Source: Dactylosporangium sp040605635 (GTDB lineage Bacteria; Actinomycetota; Actinomycetes; Mycobacteriales; Micromonosporaceae). Taken from it: DNA of 64,000 nucleotides. The stretch spans positions 62,001 to 126,000 of the forward strand of contig NZ_JBEXDG010000006.1 in NCBI RefSeq assembly GCF_040605635.1. The letters are read 5' to 3'. Made by a program: the position numbers and the translations under genes. This document shows, one piece after another, positions 43,412-51,892 of the stretch; position 1 is the first letter of the stretch, and each line of letters opens with the position of its first letter. The notes under the pieces were generated by a model. It made no database searches. It saw only the letters and a list, made by a program, of their open reading frames with translations, and was not told where the DNA came from.

Positions 43412-46400
43412 GTGGGCCGAATCCTTCTCGCCGTCACCCTCGTCGCCTCATCCGTCTTCGCGGTGCCGGTCGCGGCCCACGCGAAATCGGACACGTCGCT
43501 CTACATCGTGCAGCTGGACGGCGACCCCGCCGGCCGGCAGGAGAGCGCCCGGGCGCCGATCCGGGACCGCCGCGCGGCCGTCCTGCGGCAGGCCGGCATC
43601 GGCAGGACCGCCGCCGAATACGAGTCGGCCTTCAACGGCTTCGCCGCCGCCCTGACCCCCGAGCAGAAGGCCCGCGTCGAGCGGACCCCCGGCGTGCGGC
43701 ACGTCTGGGCGAACGAGAAGCGCACCGTCGACACGATCTCCACACCCGAATTCCTGGGCCTGGCCGGCCCGGCGGGCGCCTGGGCGAGCCGGTTCGGCGA
43801 CCCGTCCCACGCCGGCGAAGGCATCATCATCGGCGTCATCGACACCGGCTTCTGGCCGGAGAACCCGAGCCTCGCCCCGCTCCCCGAGCCCCGCCCCGAC
43901 CAGGCGGTCATCGACAAGAAGTGGGCCGCCGGCGGCGCCGACAAGTGCGACGAGGGCACCGGCACCGCCCAGCAGAAGATCACCTGCAACAACAAGGTCA
44001 TCGGCGCCCGGTTCTACGACGGCAGCGGCTTCGGCGGCTGGGAGTCGGAGTTCCGCTCGCCGCGCGACTACGACGGACACGGCACCCACACCGCGACCAC
44101 CGCCGCCGGCCTGCACGACATCCCCGCCACCATCAACGGCGACGCCGTCGGCAACGTCTCCGGCATGGCGCCCGCCGCCCGCATCGCCGTCTACAAGGCG
44201 CTGTGGCGGCAGGCCGACGGCGAGGGCTCCGGCGGCACCGCCGACCTGCTCGACGCCGTCGACGACGCGGTCAGCGACGGCGTCGACGTCATCAACTACT
44301 CCGTCTCCGGCTCCGAGTCGCTGATCGTCGACCCGATCGAGCTCGCCTTCTACAACGCGGCCGCGGCCGGCGTATTCATCGCCACCTCCGCAGGCAACAG
44401 CGGCCCCGACCCGTCGACCGTCGCGCACAACGCGCCCTGGGTGACCACCGTCGCCGCCAGCTCCCACGACCGCGGCGCCGACAAGTCGGTGACCCTCGGC
44501 AACGGCAGGACCTACCCGGGCGCCGGCCAGGGGCCCGCGGTGCCGTCCGCGCCCCTCGTCGACTCCGTCACCGCCGGCCTCAAGACCGCCGAGGCGGACA
44601 AGGTCGAGCTCTGCTACCCAGGTGCGCTCGACCCCGCGCTGGTCAAGGGCAAGATCGTGCTCTGCAAACGCGGCGTCAACCCGCGGACCGACAAGAGCAT
44701 CGCCGTCCGCGACGCCGGTGGGGTCGGCATGATCCTCTACAACGCCGACGAGAACTCCCTCAACGCCGACTACCACGTCGTGCCCACCGTCCACGTCGAC
44801 CACGTCGCCGGGGCCGCGATCAAGGCGTACGTGCTCACTTCGAAGCCGACGGCCGCGCTGTCCGCGGTGTCGAAAGTGGTGCCGCGCGCCCCCGCGATGG
44901 CCGCGTTCTCCTCCGCCGGGCCCGCCGTCGCCGGCGGCGGCGACCTCATCAAGCCCGACATCACCGCACCCGGCGTCGACATCGTCGCCGGCGTCTCCCC
45001 GGCCGGGCACCACGGCAACCTCTTCGACGGCGAATCCGGCACCTCGATGTCCAGCCCGCACATCGCCGGCATCGCCGCCCTGGTCCGCGCCGCCCATCCC
45101 ACCTGGTCGCCGTCCGCGGTCCAGTCGGCGCTCATGACGACCGCGAGCGTCTTCGACAACAGCGACGGCATGATCCAGCGCGCCGGGAAGATCGCCAGTC
45201 CGCTCGACTACGGCGCCGGGCACGTCACCCCGGCCCGCGCCTTCGACCCCGGCCTCGTCTACGAGTCGGGCCCGCAGGACTGGGCCCGCTACGCGTGCGG
45301 CCTCGGCCAGCTCCAGCTGGTCAGCGACTGGTGCGCCACCGTCGGCGAGGCCGACCCCAGCGACCTCAACTACCCGTCGATCGCCGTCGCCGCGCTGCCG
45401 GGGACGCAGACGGTCACCCGTACCGTCACCAACGTCTCCGACCAGCCCAGCGTCTACGTCGCCTCGGTCACCCAGCCGCAGGGCCTCGCCGTCACCGTCA
45501 GCCCCAGCACCATGACCGTCGGCGCCGGCGAGACCGCCACGTTCAAGGTCACCATCAGGCGCACCGACGGCGCCTTCCGCACCTGGACCTTCGGCTCACT
45601 GACCTGGACCGACCTGCGCGGGCACGCCGTGCGCAGCCCCATCGGCGCCCGTCCCGTCGCGCTCGCCGGCCCCGGCGAGGTCACCGGCTCCGGTGCGGCC
45701 GGCAGCGCCACGATCGACCTCACCGGTGGGTACACCGGCAGCGTCACGACGAAGCTGTTCGGCCTCGCCGCCTCGACGGTCAACCAGCAGAACCTCGTCG
45801 GCAGCACGGCCGCCTTCGTGCCCTCCGCGCCCACCACCGGCCCCGCCGTCTTCAAGTTCACCACCACCGTCCCGCCGGGCACCGAGTTCGGCCGCCTGGC
45901 GACGTACGCGGCGGACCACGCCCCGGGCACCGACGTCGACCTCTACGTCTACCAGGACGGCGAGCTCGTGGGCCGCAGCGACGGCACCACTGCCGACGAG
46001 GAGGTCGCGCTCACGTCACTCGGGGTTTTCGAGGTGTACGTGGTGCGCTTCAACGCACCGGCCGCCGCCGACGGGCAACCGGTGAAGGCGCACACGTTCC
46101 TCGTCGGTTCCGCTCCGGCCGGGAACCTCACCGTGACGCCGCCGGTCGCTCCCGTGAAGCCCGACCAGAAGGTCACCTTCACCGCCGCCTGGAAGGGCCT
46201 CGACCCCGCGAAGCGCTACCTCGGCATGGTCGAGTTCGGCGACGGCACCACGGCCCGCGCCTGGACCACGATCGCCATCGGCAAGCAGCCCGCCGTGCCT
46301 CCGGCTCCTTCGGCTCCGGCCTCTGCCGCCTCGGCTTGGACGGCCCCGGCTCCCGCAGGCTCGGGCGTCGGGGCTCAGTCCTCCACGGCTCGGGTCAGCA

Positions 46401-46420
46401 GGCCTGACCTGCGGCGGTAG
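43412..46420 (+). CDS. Secreted S8 subtilisin-like protease with PA and Fn3-like domains
   Basis: 1002 residues, GTG 43412, with a signal peptide cleaved near AAHA. After an I9-type prodomain, the triad is Asp in IIGVIDTGFWP (about 144), His in DGHGTHTAT (about 223) and Ser in ESGTSMSSPHIAG (about 545). A PA insert lies around 370-470. The C-terminal region holds an Fn3_6-type beta domain and two more beta domains. Plant-like and actinobacterial extracellular proteases share this build. The last ~15 codons overlap the convergent EcsC gene. Confidence 0.93.
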   Translation: MGRILLAVTLVASSVFAVPVAAHAKSDTSLYIVQLDGDPAGRQESARAPIRDRRAAVLRQAGIGRTAAEYESAFNGFAAALTPEQKARVERTPGVRHVWANEKRTVDTISTPEFLGLAGPAGAWASRFGDPSHAGEGIIIGVIDTGFWPENPSLAPLPEPRPDQAVIDKKWAAGGADKCDEGTGTAQQKITCNNKVIGARFYDGSGFGGWESEFRSPRDYDGHGTHTATTAAGLHDIPATINGDAVGNVSGMAPAARIAVYKALWRQADGEGSGGTADLLDAVDDAVSDGVDVINYSVSGSESLIVDPIELAFYNAAAAGVFIATSAGNSGPDPSTVAHNAPWVTTVAASSHDRGADKSVTLGNGRTYPGAGQGPAVPSAPLVDSVTAGLKTAEADKVELCYPGALDPALVKGKIVLCKRGVNPRTDKSIAVRDAGGVGMILYNADENSLNADYHVVPTVHVDHVAGAAIKAYVLTSKPTAALSAVSKVVPRAPAMAAFSSAGPAVAGGGDLIKPDITAPGVDIVAGVSPAGHHGNLFDGESGTSMSSPHIAGIAALVRAAHPTWSPSAVQSALMTTASVFDNSDGMIQRAGKIASPLDYGAGHVTPARAFDPGLVYESGPQDWARYACGLGQLQLVSDWCATVGEADPSDLNYPSIAVAALPGTQTVTRTVTNVSDQPSVYVASVTQPQGLAVTVSPSTMTVGAGETATFKVTIRRTDGAFRTWTFGSLTWTDLRGHAVRSPIGARPVALAGPGEVTGSGAAGSATIDLTGGYTGSVTTKLFGLAASTVNQQNLVGSTAAFVPSAPTTGPAVFKFTTTVPPGTEFGRLATYAADHAPGTDVDLYVYQDGELVGRSDGTTADEEVALTSLGVFEVYVVRFNAPAAADGQPVKAHTFLVGSAPAGNLTVTPPVAPVKPDQKVTFTAAWKGLDPAKRYLGMVEFGDGTTARAWTTIAIGKQPAVPPAPSAPASAASAWTAPAPAGSGVGAQSSTARVSRPDLRR

Positions 46421-47949
46421 TAGCGGGTGGCACGCATCGCGATCGCCTCGGTCGACCTGGCCGCGGCGACCGCGCCGAGCACCGGCCCGATCCCGGGCAC
46501 CGCCTTGCGCGCGACCTTGACACCCGCGGCCTGCAGCAGCCCGCCGCCGATCGTCCGCCCCAGCGGACCCGCGAGCCTGGCCACCCCGACCCCTGGCCCG
46601 GCCCGCCGCGACCGCTGCGCCTGCTCCGCCGTCATGATGGCGGCTTCTGCGGTGGCGACCTCGGCGTACACCCGCTGCAGCACCAGCAGTTCGGCCGCCC
46701 GCTGCCGGTCCAGCGGATCGTGCCCATGCGCCGCGGCGAGGTGCAGCACCAGCTTCGCGTGCAACCAGTTGACCCCGGCCGCCTCGATCAGCAACCCCAG
46801 CGACCCGGCCGCCCCCGCCGCGAACCCCTGCCTCCTGGCCCGCCGCACGAACTCCCGCGTGATCGCCCTGGACACCGCATCCCCGCCAGCCCCCGGATAG
46901 TTCACCGCATACCATTCGACCCGCTGCCGGGCCCCTTCCCCGAGCCGCGCGACAGCGGCCAGGGCGAGCAGCTCCGGCAGGTACGCGGGATTGATCCCCC
47001 GTCCCTGCGCCGCGGCCACCTCGACTTCCCCGAGGTCGGTCGGGTCGGCCTCGACCACCGCAACCGTCCCCTCGACAAGCGGCGCCTCCTGCACCACCTC
47101 GACGCGCGTCGCTGTGGTGGGTGCCGGCTCGGGCGTCACGACGTCGGGCTCCGGCTGAGCGATGAGGTTCGCCTGAGGTGTGGGGTTCGTCTGAGCGGGG
47201 GGCGTCGGGAAAAGGACCTCTTGGGTCGAGGTTGCCTTGACGGCCGCCTTCTTCGCGGCGGCAGCCTTCGTCGCCTGGGCCTTCTTCACCGGGGCGCTCT
47301 TCACGGGAGCAGCCTTCGCCGCCGGTTCGACCTCCACCGAGGGCTCGACGACCGGCGCGGCCGCCTTCTTCGCGGGTGCCTTCTTCGCTACCGCTTTCTT
47401 GGCTGCCTTCTTCGCGGGTGCGATCACCTCTGCGCGAGTCACCGCCTCCGCGGGAGTCACCGCCTCCGCGGGTGCGACCGCCTTCGGCGGCGCCACCGGC
47501 TCAACGGCGGCCGGTGGTGCGGGCTGCCGAGCCGCTGGAACCTTTTTCGCGGCCGCCTTCTTCGCCGGCGGGGGTGCCTCCACCGGCACGGCCTGCACTG
47601 GAGCCACCTTTTTCGCGGGCGGTGGCCCGGCGGGCGCTGCCTTCTTGGCGGGCGCGGGAGCGGGAGCCGGTGGCGGCGGCGGGGTGAAGGGGGTCACCGG
47701 CTTCGCCGCCGGGCGCGGGGAGCGGGGTTGCGGAGCCACCTGGCGGGGAGTCTCCAGGACCGGTGGCGGCGGCGGGGCGCCGAACGGGGTGGTCGCCGGG
47801 CGTGGTGAAGCCGCCGCCGGGGGTGGCGTGTCCGCGGCGGTCTCCTGCGGCGGAGGTTCGAAGCGCAGGGAGGTGTCACCGAGGACCCGAGGGCGGGAAG
47901 GGGTCTCGTCGGAAGCCGGAGGCTCGGTGGACTTGGGATCCTCTTCCAT
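46375..47949 (-). CDS. EcsC-like domain protein with histone-H1-like Lys/Ala/Pro tail
   Basis: 524 residues from ATG 47949. Residues about 60-290 are low complexity, with many AKKA, PAKKAA and VAPAEAV repeats like histone H1 or mycobacterial HupB tails. The C-terminal ~190 residues are helical with LLALAAVARLGEGARQRVEW and GVNWLHAKLVLHLAAAHG, which I recognise as EcsC-like. The tail could bind DNA or RNA; the EcsC part is associated with membranes in other proteins. Function unknown. Confidence 0.72.
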   Translation of the reverse strand: MEEDPKSTEPPASDETPSRPRVLGDTSLRFEPPPQETAADTPPPAAASPRPATTPFGAPPPPPVLETPRQVAPQPRSPRPAAKPVTPFTPPPPPAPAPAPAKKAAPAGPPPAKKVAPVQAVPVEAPPPAKKAAAKKVPAARQPAPPAAVEPVAPPKAVAPAEAVTPAEAVTRAEVIAPAKKAAKKAVAKKAPAKKAAAPVVEPSVEVEPAAKAAPVKSAPVKKAQATKAAAAKKAAVKATSTQEVLFPTPPAQTNPTPQANLIAQPEPDVVTPEPAPTTATRVEVVQEAPLVEGTVAVVEADPTDLGEVEVAAAQGRGINPAYLPELLALAAVARLGEGARQRVEWYAVNYPGAGGDAVSRAITREFVRRARRQGFAAGAAGSLGLLIEAAGVNWLHAKLVLHLAAAHGHDPLDRQRAAELLVLQRVYAEVATAEAAIMTAEQAQRSRRAGPGVGVARLAGPLGRTIGGGLLQAAGVKVARKAVPGIGPVLGAVAAARSTEAIAMRATRYYRRRSGLLTRAVED

Positions 47950-48101
47950 TCGCAAGAGCGTAATGCGCCTGCGGGTTTGGCACCTGTCGTGCGACCGGGC
48001 GACCGCCGGACGGGGGCGACGCGCCGGGGGTGTACCCACTTTGCCCGGCCCTTCGCTGTCCCTGTATCCTCGGACGGCGGCTCCTGGTGACGGGGGCTGT
48101 T

Positions 48102-48191
48102 GGAGGCTTCGCCTAGTTCGGTCTATGGCGCCGCACTGCTAATGCGGTTTGGGTCTTAAAGCCCATCCCGGGTTCGAATCCCGGAGCCTCC
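48102..48191 (+). tRNA. tRNA-Ser(GCT)
   Basis: A 90-nt class II tRNA. GGAGGCT pairs with AGCCTCC, the anticodon loop is CTGCTAA (GCT), and the long variable arm and GGTTCGAATCC T-arm are present. Confidence 0.96.
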
Positions 48192-48236
48192 GCGCAAGAC
48201 CCGCAAAACCTGGTGTGTACACTAGGCGAGCACCGA

Positions 48237-48309
48237 GCGCCCGTAGCTCAACGGATAGAGCATCTGACTACGGATCAGAAGGTTAGGGGTTCGAGTCCCT
48301 TCGGGCGCA
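48237..48309 (+). tRNA. tRNA-Arg(ACG)
   Basis: A 73-nt tRNA: acceptor GCGCCCG with CGGGCGC, anticodon loop CTACGGA (ACG), T-arm GGTTCGAGTCC. It lies 45 bp after tRNA-Ser and is probably co-transcribed. Confidence 0.96.
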
Positions 48310-48319
48310 CTTGATCGAC

Positions 48320-48355
48320 TGGCGTCTGGCCTGCGGAAACGCGGGCTGGGCGCCA
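48320..48355 (+). terminator. Terminator hairpin after tRNA-Arg
   Basis: A 16-bp stem with a few G-U pairs, closed by a GAAA tetraloop (48336-48339), begins 11 bases after the tRNA 3' end. It fits the end of the tRNA transcript. Confidence 0.75.
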
Positions 48356-48640
48356 TCGTCGTTTGTCCGGTGTGGACGGTGGGTGTCACGTGGATGCGCC
48401 GTGGGTGCCGGCGGTTGCCCGGCCTGTTCGGCACGATTCGCTTCCTGACCTGGGCTTCGCCTTCAACTCGGGTGTGGCGGGTGCGGGGGCACCCGTTTTC
48501 GGTCCTCGGTCGGGTCGGTTCTTGCGGGCATTTGTCTTGATCTTCTTGCGGTTGCGGCGGGCCGCGGCGAGGACGAGCCGGGCGGTGTCGTCGGCGCATC
48601 GGCGTTGGTGCGGGTTTCTTTGGACCTGGGGGTGAGTGGG
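48356..48640. other. Gene-free region after the tRNA pair
   Basis: No supportable gene. ORFs on both strands here are Arg/Pro-rich with no family features and look random. Confidence 0.5.
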
Positions 48641-49522
48641 TCAGGCGGTGATGCGTGCGCTGTCGCCTGCGGTCGCGGCGAAGGAAGTTCCTGACACCAT
48701 GCAAGCTTGGTCAGAGGCGAGGAAGACGACCAGCGGTGCGACGTCCTCGGGCTCGATCCAGGGCACACGGAGCGGGGACTTGGCGGCGAGGGCGTTCTTG
48801 GCGGCCTGCTCGTCGCGGGTGACATCGCCGCTGGGCTGCGCGCCGCCGTCGGACAGGGCTTGAGCGTAGCGGTCCTCGTGCCGGGTGAGTGCGGTGTTGA
48901 CCAGGCCCGGAATGACGGCGTTGACAGTGATCCCGTGCGGGCCGAGTTCGAGCGCGGCCGACTTCATCAGACCGATGATGCCCCACTTGGAAGCAGAATA
49001 CGCGGCCCCGTACTGGGTCCCGTGCTGTCCCTGGGTGGAGGACGTGACAATGATGCGCCCGCCGCCGCGCCGTACGAGACGCGGAGCGAAGACGCGCAGG
49101 GTGTTCGCGGTGCCGGTGAGGTTGACGTCGATCTGGTCGTGCCAGTCGGCGTCAGCCATCTCCAGGAGCGGCTTGAACGCCTGGATGCCGGCGTTGGCAA
49201 ACACGATGTCGACCCCGCCCCACAGCTCCTCGATGGAGTCGGCTGCATCGCGGAGCGCGCCGATGTCACGCTGATCGACGACGTACGCCAGCCATCGCGC
49301 ACCTCGCGAGGACACCAGACGCCCGGTCTCGGCGAGGTCCTCACGGCTGGCGGGTGCGAAGTCGAGGATGGGGCTGACGTGGGCGGCGATGTCGATGCCC
49401 GCGATGTCGGCGCCAGCGTTGGCCAAGGCGACTGCGGCAGCCCGTCCGATGCCGCGGGCGCTGCCAGTGACCACGGCGACACGCCCGGCCAGCGGCGCCG
49501 GATGGGTCGATGGAGGTGGCAT
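48641..49522 (-). CDS. Short-chain dehydrogenase, mycofactocin-coupled type (likely)
   Basis: 293 residues from ATG 49522. Rossmann motif VTGSARGIGRA, NAG motif FANAGIQAF, catalytic Ser in VTSSTQGQ, and Y-x3-K in AAYSASKWG. An insertion after the second strand (LDFAPASREDLAETGRLV) is like that of the SDR branch with tightly bound NAD recycled by mycofactocin. It oxidises or reduces an unknown alcohol/ketone. It forms a minus-strand pair with the amidohydrolase. Confidence 0.82.
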   Translation of the reverse strand: MPPPSTHPAPLAGRVAVVTGSARGIGRAAAVALANAGADIAGIDIAAHVSPILDFAPASREDLAETGRLVSSRGARWLAYVVDQRDIGALRDAADSIEELWGGVDIVFANAGIQAFKPLLEMADADWHDQIDVNLTGTANTLRVFAPRLVRRGGGRIIVTSSTQGQHGTQYGAAYSASKWGIIGLMKSAALELGPHGITVNAVIPGLVNTALTRHEDRYAQALSDGGAQPSGDVTRDEQAAKNALAAKSPLRVPWIEPEDVAPLVVFLASDQACMVSGTSFAATAGDSARITA

Positions 49523-49555
49523 GGGAGTAGTCGGGGTCCTCTCACTGCTGATGGT

Positions 49556-50803
49556 TCATGACATGGCGACTGGGCGGTGGACGACGCCGTCGTGCATGAC
49601 GAAGTCGATGGTGCTGGTGGCGTTGATGTCGTCGAACGGGTTGCCGGGCAGGGCGATCAGGTCTGCGGTGGCGCCTGGCTGGATTCGGCCGAGGTCGGGC
49701 CGTTGCAGGAGGTCGGCGGCGGTGCTGGTGGCGGCACGCAGCGCCCGTAGCGGGGTGATGCCGGTGTGCACCATGGCGGGGAACTCTTTCCAGTTCTGGT
49801 GATGGGGGAACATGCCGGCGTCGGTACCGAAGGCGATCTGCACGTCGCTGGCGGCGACGTTGCGGGCGCTGTCACGCAGCTGGTCCGCATAGCGTCGGAA
49901 CTTCTCCCGCTCGTCGGGGTCTTTGCCCTGCCAGTAGTCATCGTCGTCGAGGTGGTCCAGCGCGTCGGCGACCATGAACTGGGTGGGAACGAGAAACACC
50001 CCGCGCCGCTGCATCAACGACAGGGTCTCGGCAGAGGCGAGGTTGCCGTGCTCGACGGAGCGCACTCCGGCCCGCACCGCGCGGGCGACGCCTTCGTCGC
50101 CGTAGGCGTGCGGGGTGCACGGCACGCCCAGGTCGGTGGCGGCGGCCACCAGGGCGTCCATCTCGCGCTGGGTATAGGTGGCTTGCCCGGGGTCGTCGGT
50201 GGGTGTGCCGAACCCGCCGGTGGCACCGAACTTGATCCAGTCCGCGCCGGCGCGGATCTCCTCGCGCACGGCGCGGGTGACGGCGTCCGGCCCGTCGGCG
50301 ACTACGCCGGTCTCGCGGCCGTACTCGGGTGCGAGCAGGGTGGAGATGTCACCGTGGGCGCCGCGGGCTGAGATCAGGTGCGGGGCCACGAGCATCCGCG
50401 GCCCGGCGATCAGGCCGTTGGCCAGGGCGTTGCGGAGGTAGATCGTGATCGGTTCAGCGGCGAAGGTGGCCAGGTCACGCACGGTGGTGAACCCGCGGTC
50501 GAGCAGATCCCGCAGCACCGGCAGGGCCCGCAGGGCGATGACCGTGGCCGGGTCGGCCACGAACGCGGTGAGCAGCGCCGACGGATCCACCGTGGTGTGG
50601 ATGTGGCAGTCGATGAAGCCCGGCAGCAGCATGCGGTCGCCCAGGTCGACCACCTGCCCGACGCCACGCCCGGCCCGGTTGCTGACCTCGACGATGCGCC
50701 CGCCGCGAACCAGGATCTCGGTGTGGCCGGACGGTGTTTCAGCCAGCCCGTCCCAGCACCGCTCAGCTACCACCAGGGTGTCGGTCGAGGTGTTTGCGGT
50801 CAT
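49556..50803 (-). CDS. Amidohydrolase-family protein (imidazolonepropionase-like)
   Basis: 415 residues from ATG 50803. Metal-binding H-x-H in FIDCHIHTT, a likely bridging Lys in DWIKFGATGGFG, His in PHAYGDEG and VEHGNL, and Asp in FGTDAGMF, as in amidohydrolase/Xaa-Pro dipeptidase-like enzymes. It hydrolyses an amide or cyclic amide; substrate unknown. The SDR gene starts 34 bp downstream. With the SDR it may form a small catabolic unit. Confidence 0.87.
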   Translation of the reverse strand: MTANTSTDTLVVAERCWDGLAETPSGHTEILVRGGRIVEVSNRAGRGVGQVVDLGDRMLLPGFIDCHIHTTVDPSALLTAFVADPATVIALRALPVLRDLLDRGFTTVRDLATFAAEPITIYLRNALANGLIAGPRMLVAPHLISARGAHGDISTLLAPEYGRETGVVADGPDAVTRAVREEIRAGADWIKFGATGGFGTPTDDPGQATYTQREMDALVAAATDLGVPCTPHAYGDEGVARAVRAGVRSVEHGNLASAETLSLMQRRGVFLVPTQFMVADALDHLDDDDYWQGKDPDEREKFRRYADQLRDSARNVAASDVQIAFGTDAGMFPHHQNWKEFPAMVHTGITPLRALRAATSTAADLLQRPDLGRIQPGATADLIALPGNPFDDINATSTIDFVMHDGVVHRPVAMS

Positions 50804-50856
50804 GGCCTCTCCATGGTTCGCGCGCTGGTGCGGTACTTCCCGCCCGCTCGCTGGGT

Positions 50857-51525
50857 ATGCGGGCCGGTGTGACTTTTGAACTGCCGGTGTTGCTCGCCCT
50901 GGATCTGACCGGCACCTTCGCCTTCGGGCTCAACGGAGCGCTGACCGCGGTACGCGCCGCACGGCTCGACATGGTCGGCGTCGTCGCCCTCGGCATGATC
51001 ACCGCACTGGGTGGCGGCATCATCCGCGATGTCCTCATCGGCTCCATACCACCTGCCGCCTTCCGCGACTGGCGCTACTTCATCCTTGCCGCCTCCGGCG
51101 GGCTGATCGCGTTCGCCCTCAGCAGGTGGCTGCATCGGCTGGAAACGCCGATCTTGGTGCTCGACGCGATCGGGTTGAGCACGTTCGCGGTCATCGGCAC
51201 GACCAAGGCACTGGCATTCGGACTCGGGGCTGTACCCGCCGTCCTGCTGGGGGTGGTCACCGGGGTCGGCGGGGGCACGATCCGCGACACTCTGGTGCGG
51301 CGGATCCCGTCGGTGCTGCACAGCGACCTGTACGCCATTCCCGCCCTCGTCGGCGCCGCAATCACTGCCGCCACCGTCCGGGCAGGCGTCTACGGCCTGC
51401 CGGCCGCGCTGGGAGCCGTGGTGGTGTGTTTCCTGATCCGCATGATCGGCGTGCGCTACGACCTCAACGCACCCCAACCACCCGGGGGCTCCGGCCGTCG
51501 GGGCTCGCCCCGCGACGATGCCTAG
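50857..51525 (+). CDS. TRIC-family cation channel (UPF0126)
   Basis: 222 residues from ATG 50857. Two repeats of three helices each carry the glycine-rich motif: LGGGIIRDVLIG and VGGGTIRDTLVRR. Bacterial TRIC proteins form trimeric K+ or cation channels. It is divergent from the amidohydrolase and is the last gene before the tRNA remnant. Confidence 0.9.
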   Translation: MRAGVTFELPVLLALDLTGTFAFGLNGALTAVRAARLDMVGVVALGMITALGGGIIRDVLIGSIPPAAFRDWRYFILAASGGLIAFALSRWLHRLETPILVLDAIGLSTFAVIGTTKALAFGLGAVPAVLLGVVTGVGGGTIRDTLVRRIPSVLHSDLYAIPALVGAAITAATVRAGVYGLPAALGAVVVCFLIRMIGVRYDLNAPQPPGGSGRRGSPRDDA

Positions 51526-51791
51526 TGTGCTTTTGCTTCCGGACATGAGCCAATGCCCAGACCGAGCCGTGGGCACTGACCTGCGGATATGCGCCGCACG
51601 GTTCCAGTACGGGGCCTTGCGAAACGGCACAGGTGCGGCACTACCCGGTGGATTACTGGTCGCGGGTGAACAGCAGTCCACCGGGTAGTGCCCGCGGTCG
51701 GGCTCGGCGCGCGGCCGACGTGATCGCCGGGGGGTGATGAGCGCGTAGGGGGCTTGCGAAAACGACTCGCCGGTCGGAATAGAATTCAGGG
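51526..51791. other. Gene-free region holding a long hairpin, before the tRNA fragment
   Basis: Contains a long inverted repeat (listed separately), then a GC-rich stretch. No ORF shows coding features; protein readings on the minus strand are the usual antisense of tRNA-like DNA. Confidence 0.5.
51639..51690. repeat. Inverted repeat, 14-bp arms
   Basis: CACTACCCGGTGGA and its exact complement are separated by 24 bases. Its position between the TRIC gene and the tRNA fragment could mark an element end or a terminator of the TRIC gene. Confidence 0.65.
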
Positions 51792-51821
51792 GGTCAGGGG
51801 TTCGAATCCCTTCGGGCTTAC
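51792..51821 (+). other. Truncated tRNA 3' end (attR-like)
   Basis: These 30 bases match the T-arm and 3' acceptor strand of a tRNA. They agree at 26 of 30 positions with tRNA-Arg 48281-48310. No 5' half, D-arm or anticodon arm exists upstream. Directly followed by a strong hairpin, as if a tRNA terminator had been kept. Confidence 0.65.
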
Positions 51822-51827
51822 GGCAGA

Positions 51828-51858
51828 AGAGGCCCCCCACCGCAGGTGGGGGGCCTCT
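51828..51858 (+). terminator. Strong hairpin after the tRNA fragment
   Basis: AGAGGCCCCCCACC pairs with its complement around a 3-base loop (14-bp stem). It lies 35 bases before the lysS start and probably insulates it from upstream transcription. Confidence 0.8.
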
Positions 51859-51892
51859 GCCATTGAGTTGGGTGACGGAAGAGTGGGCGATC

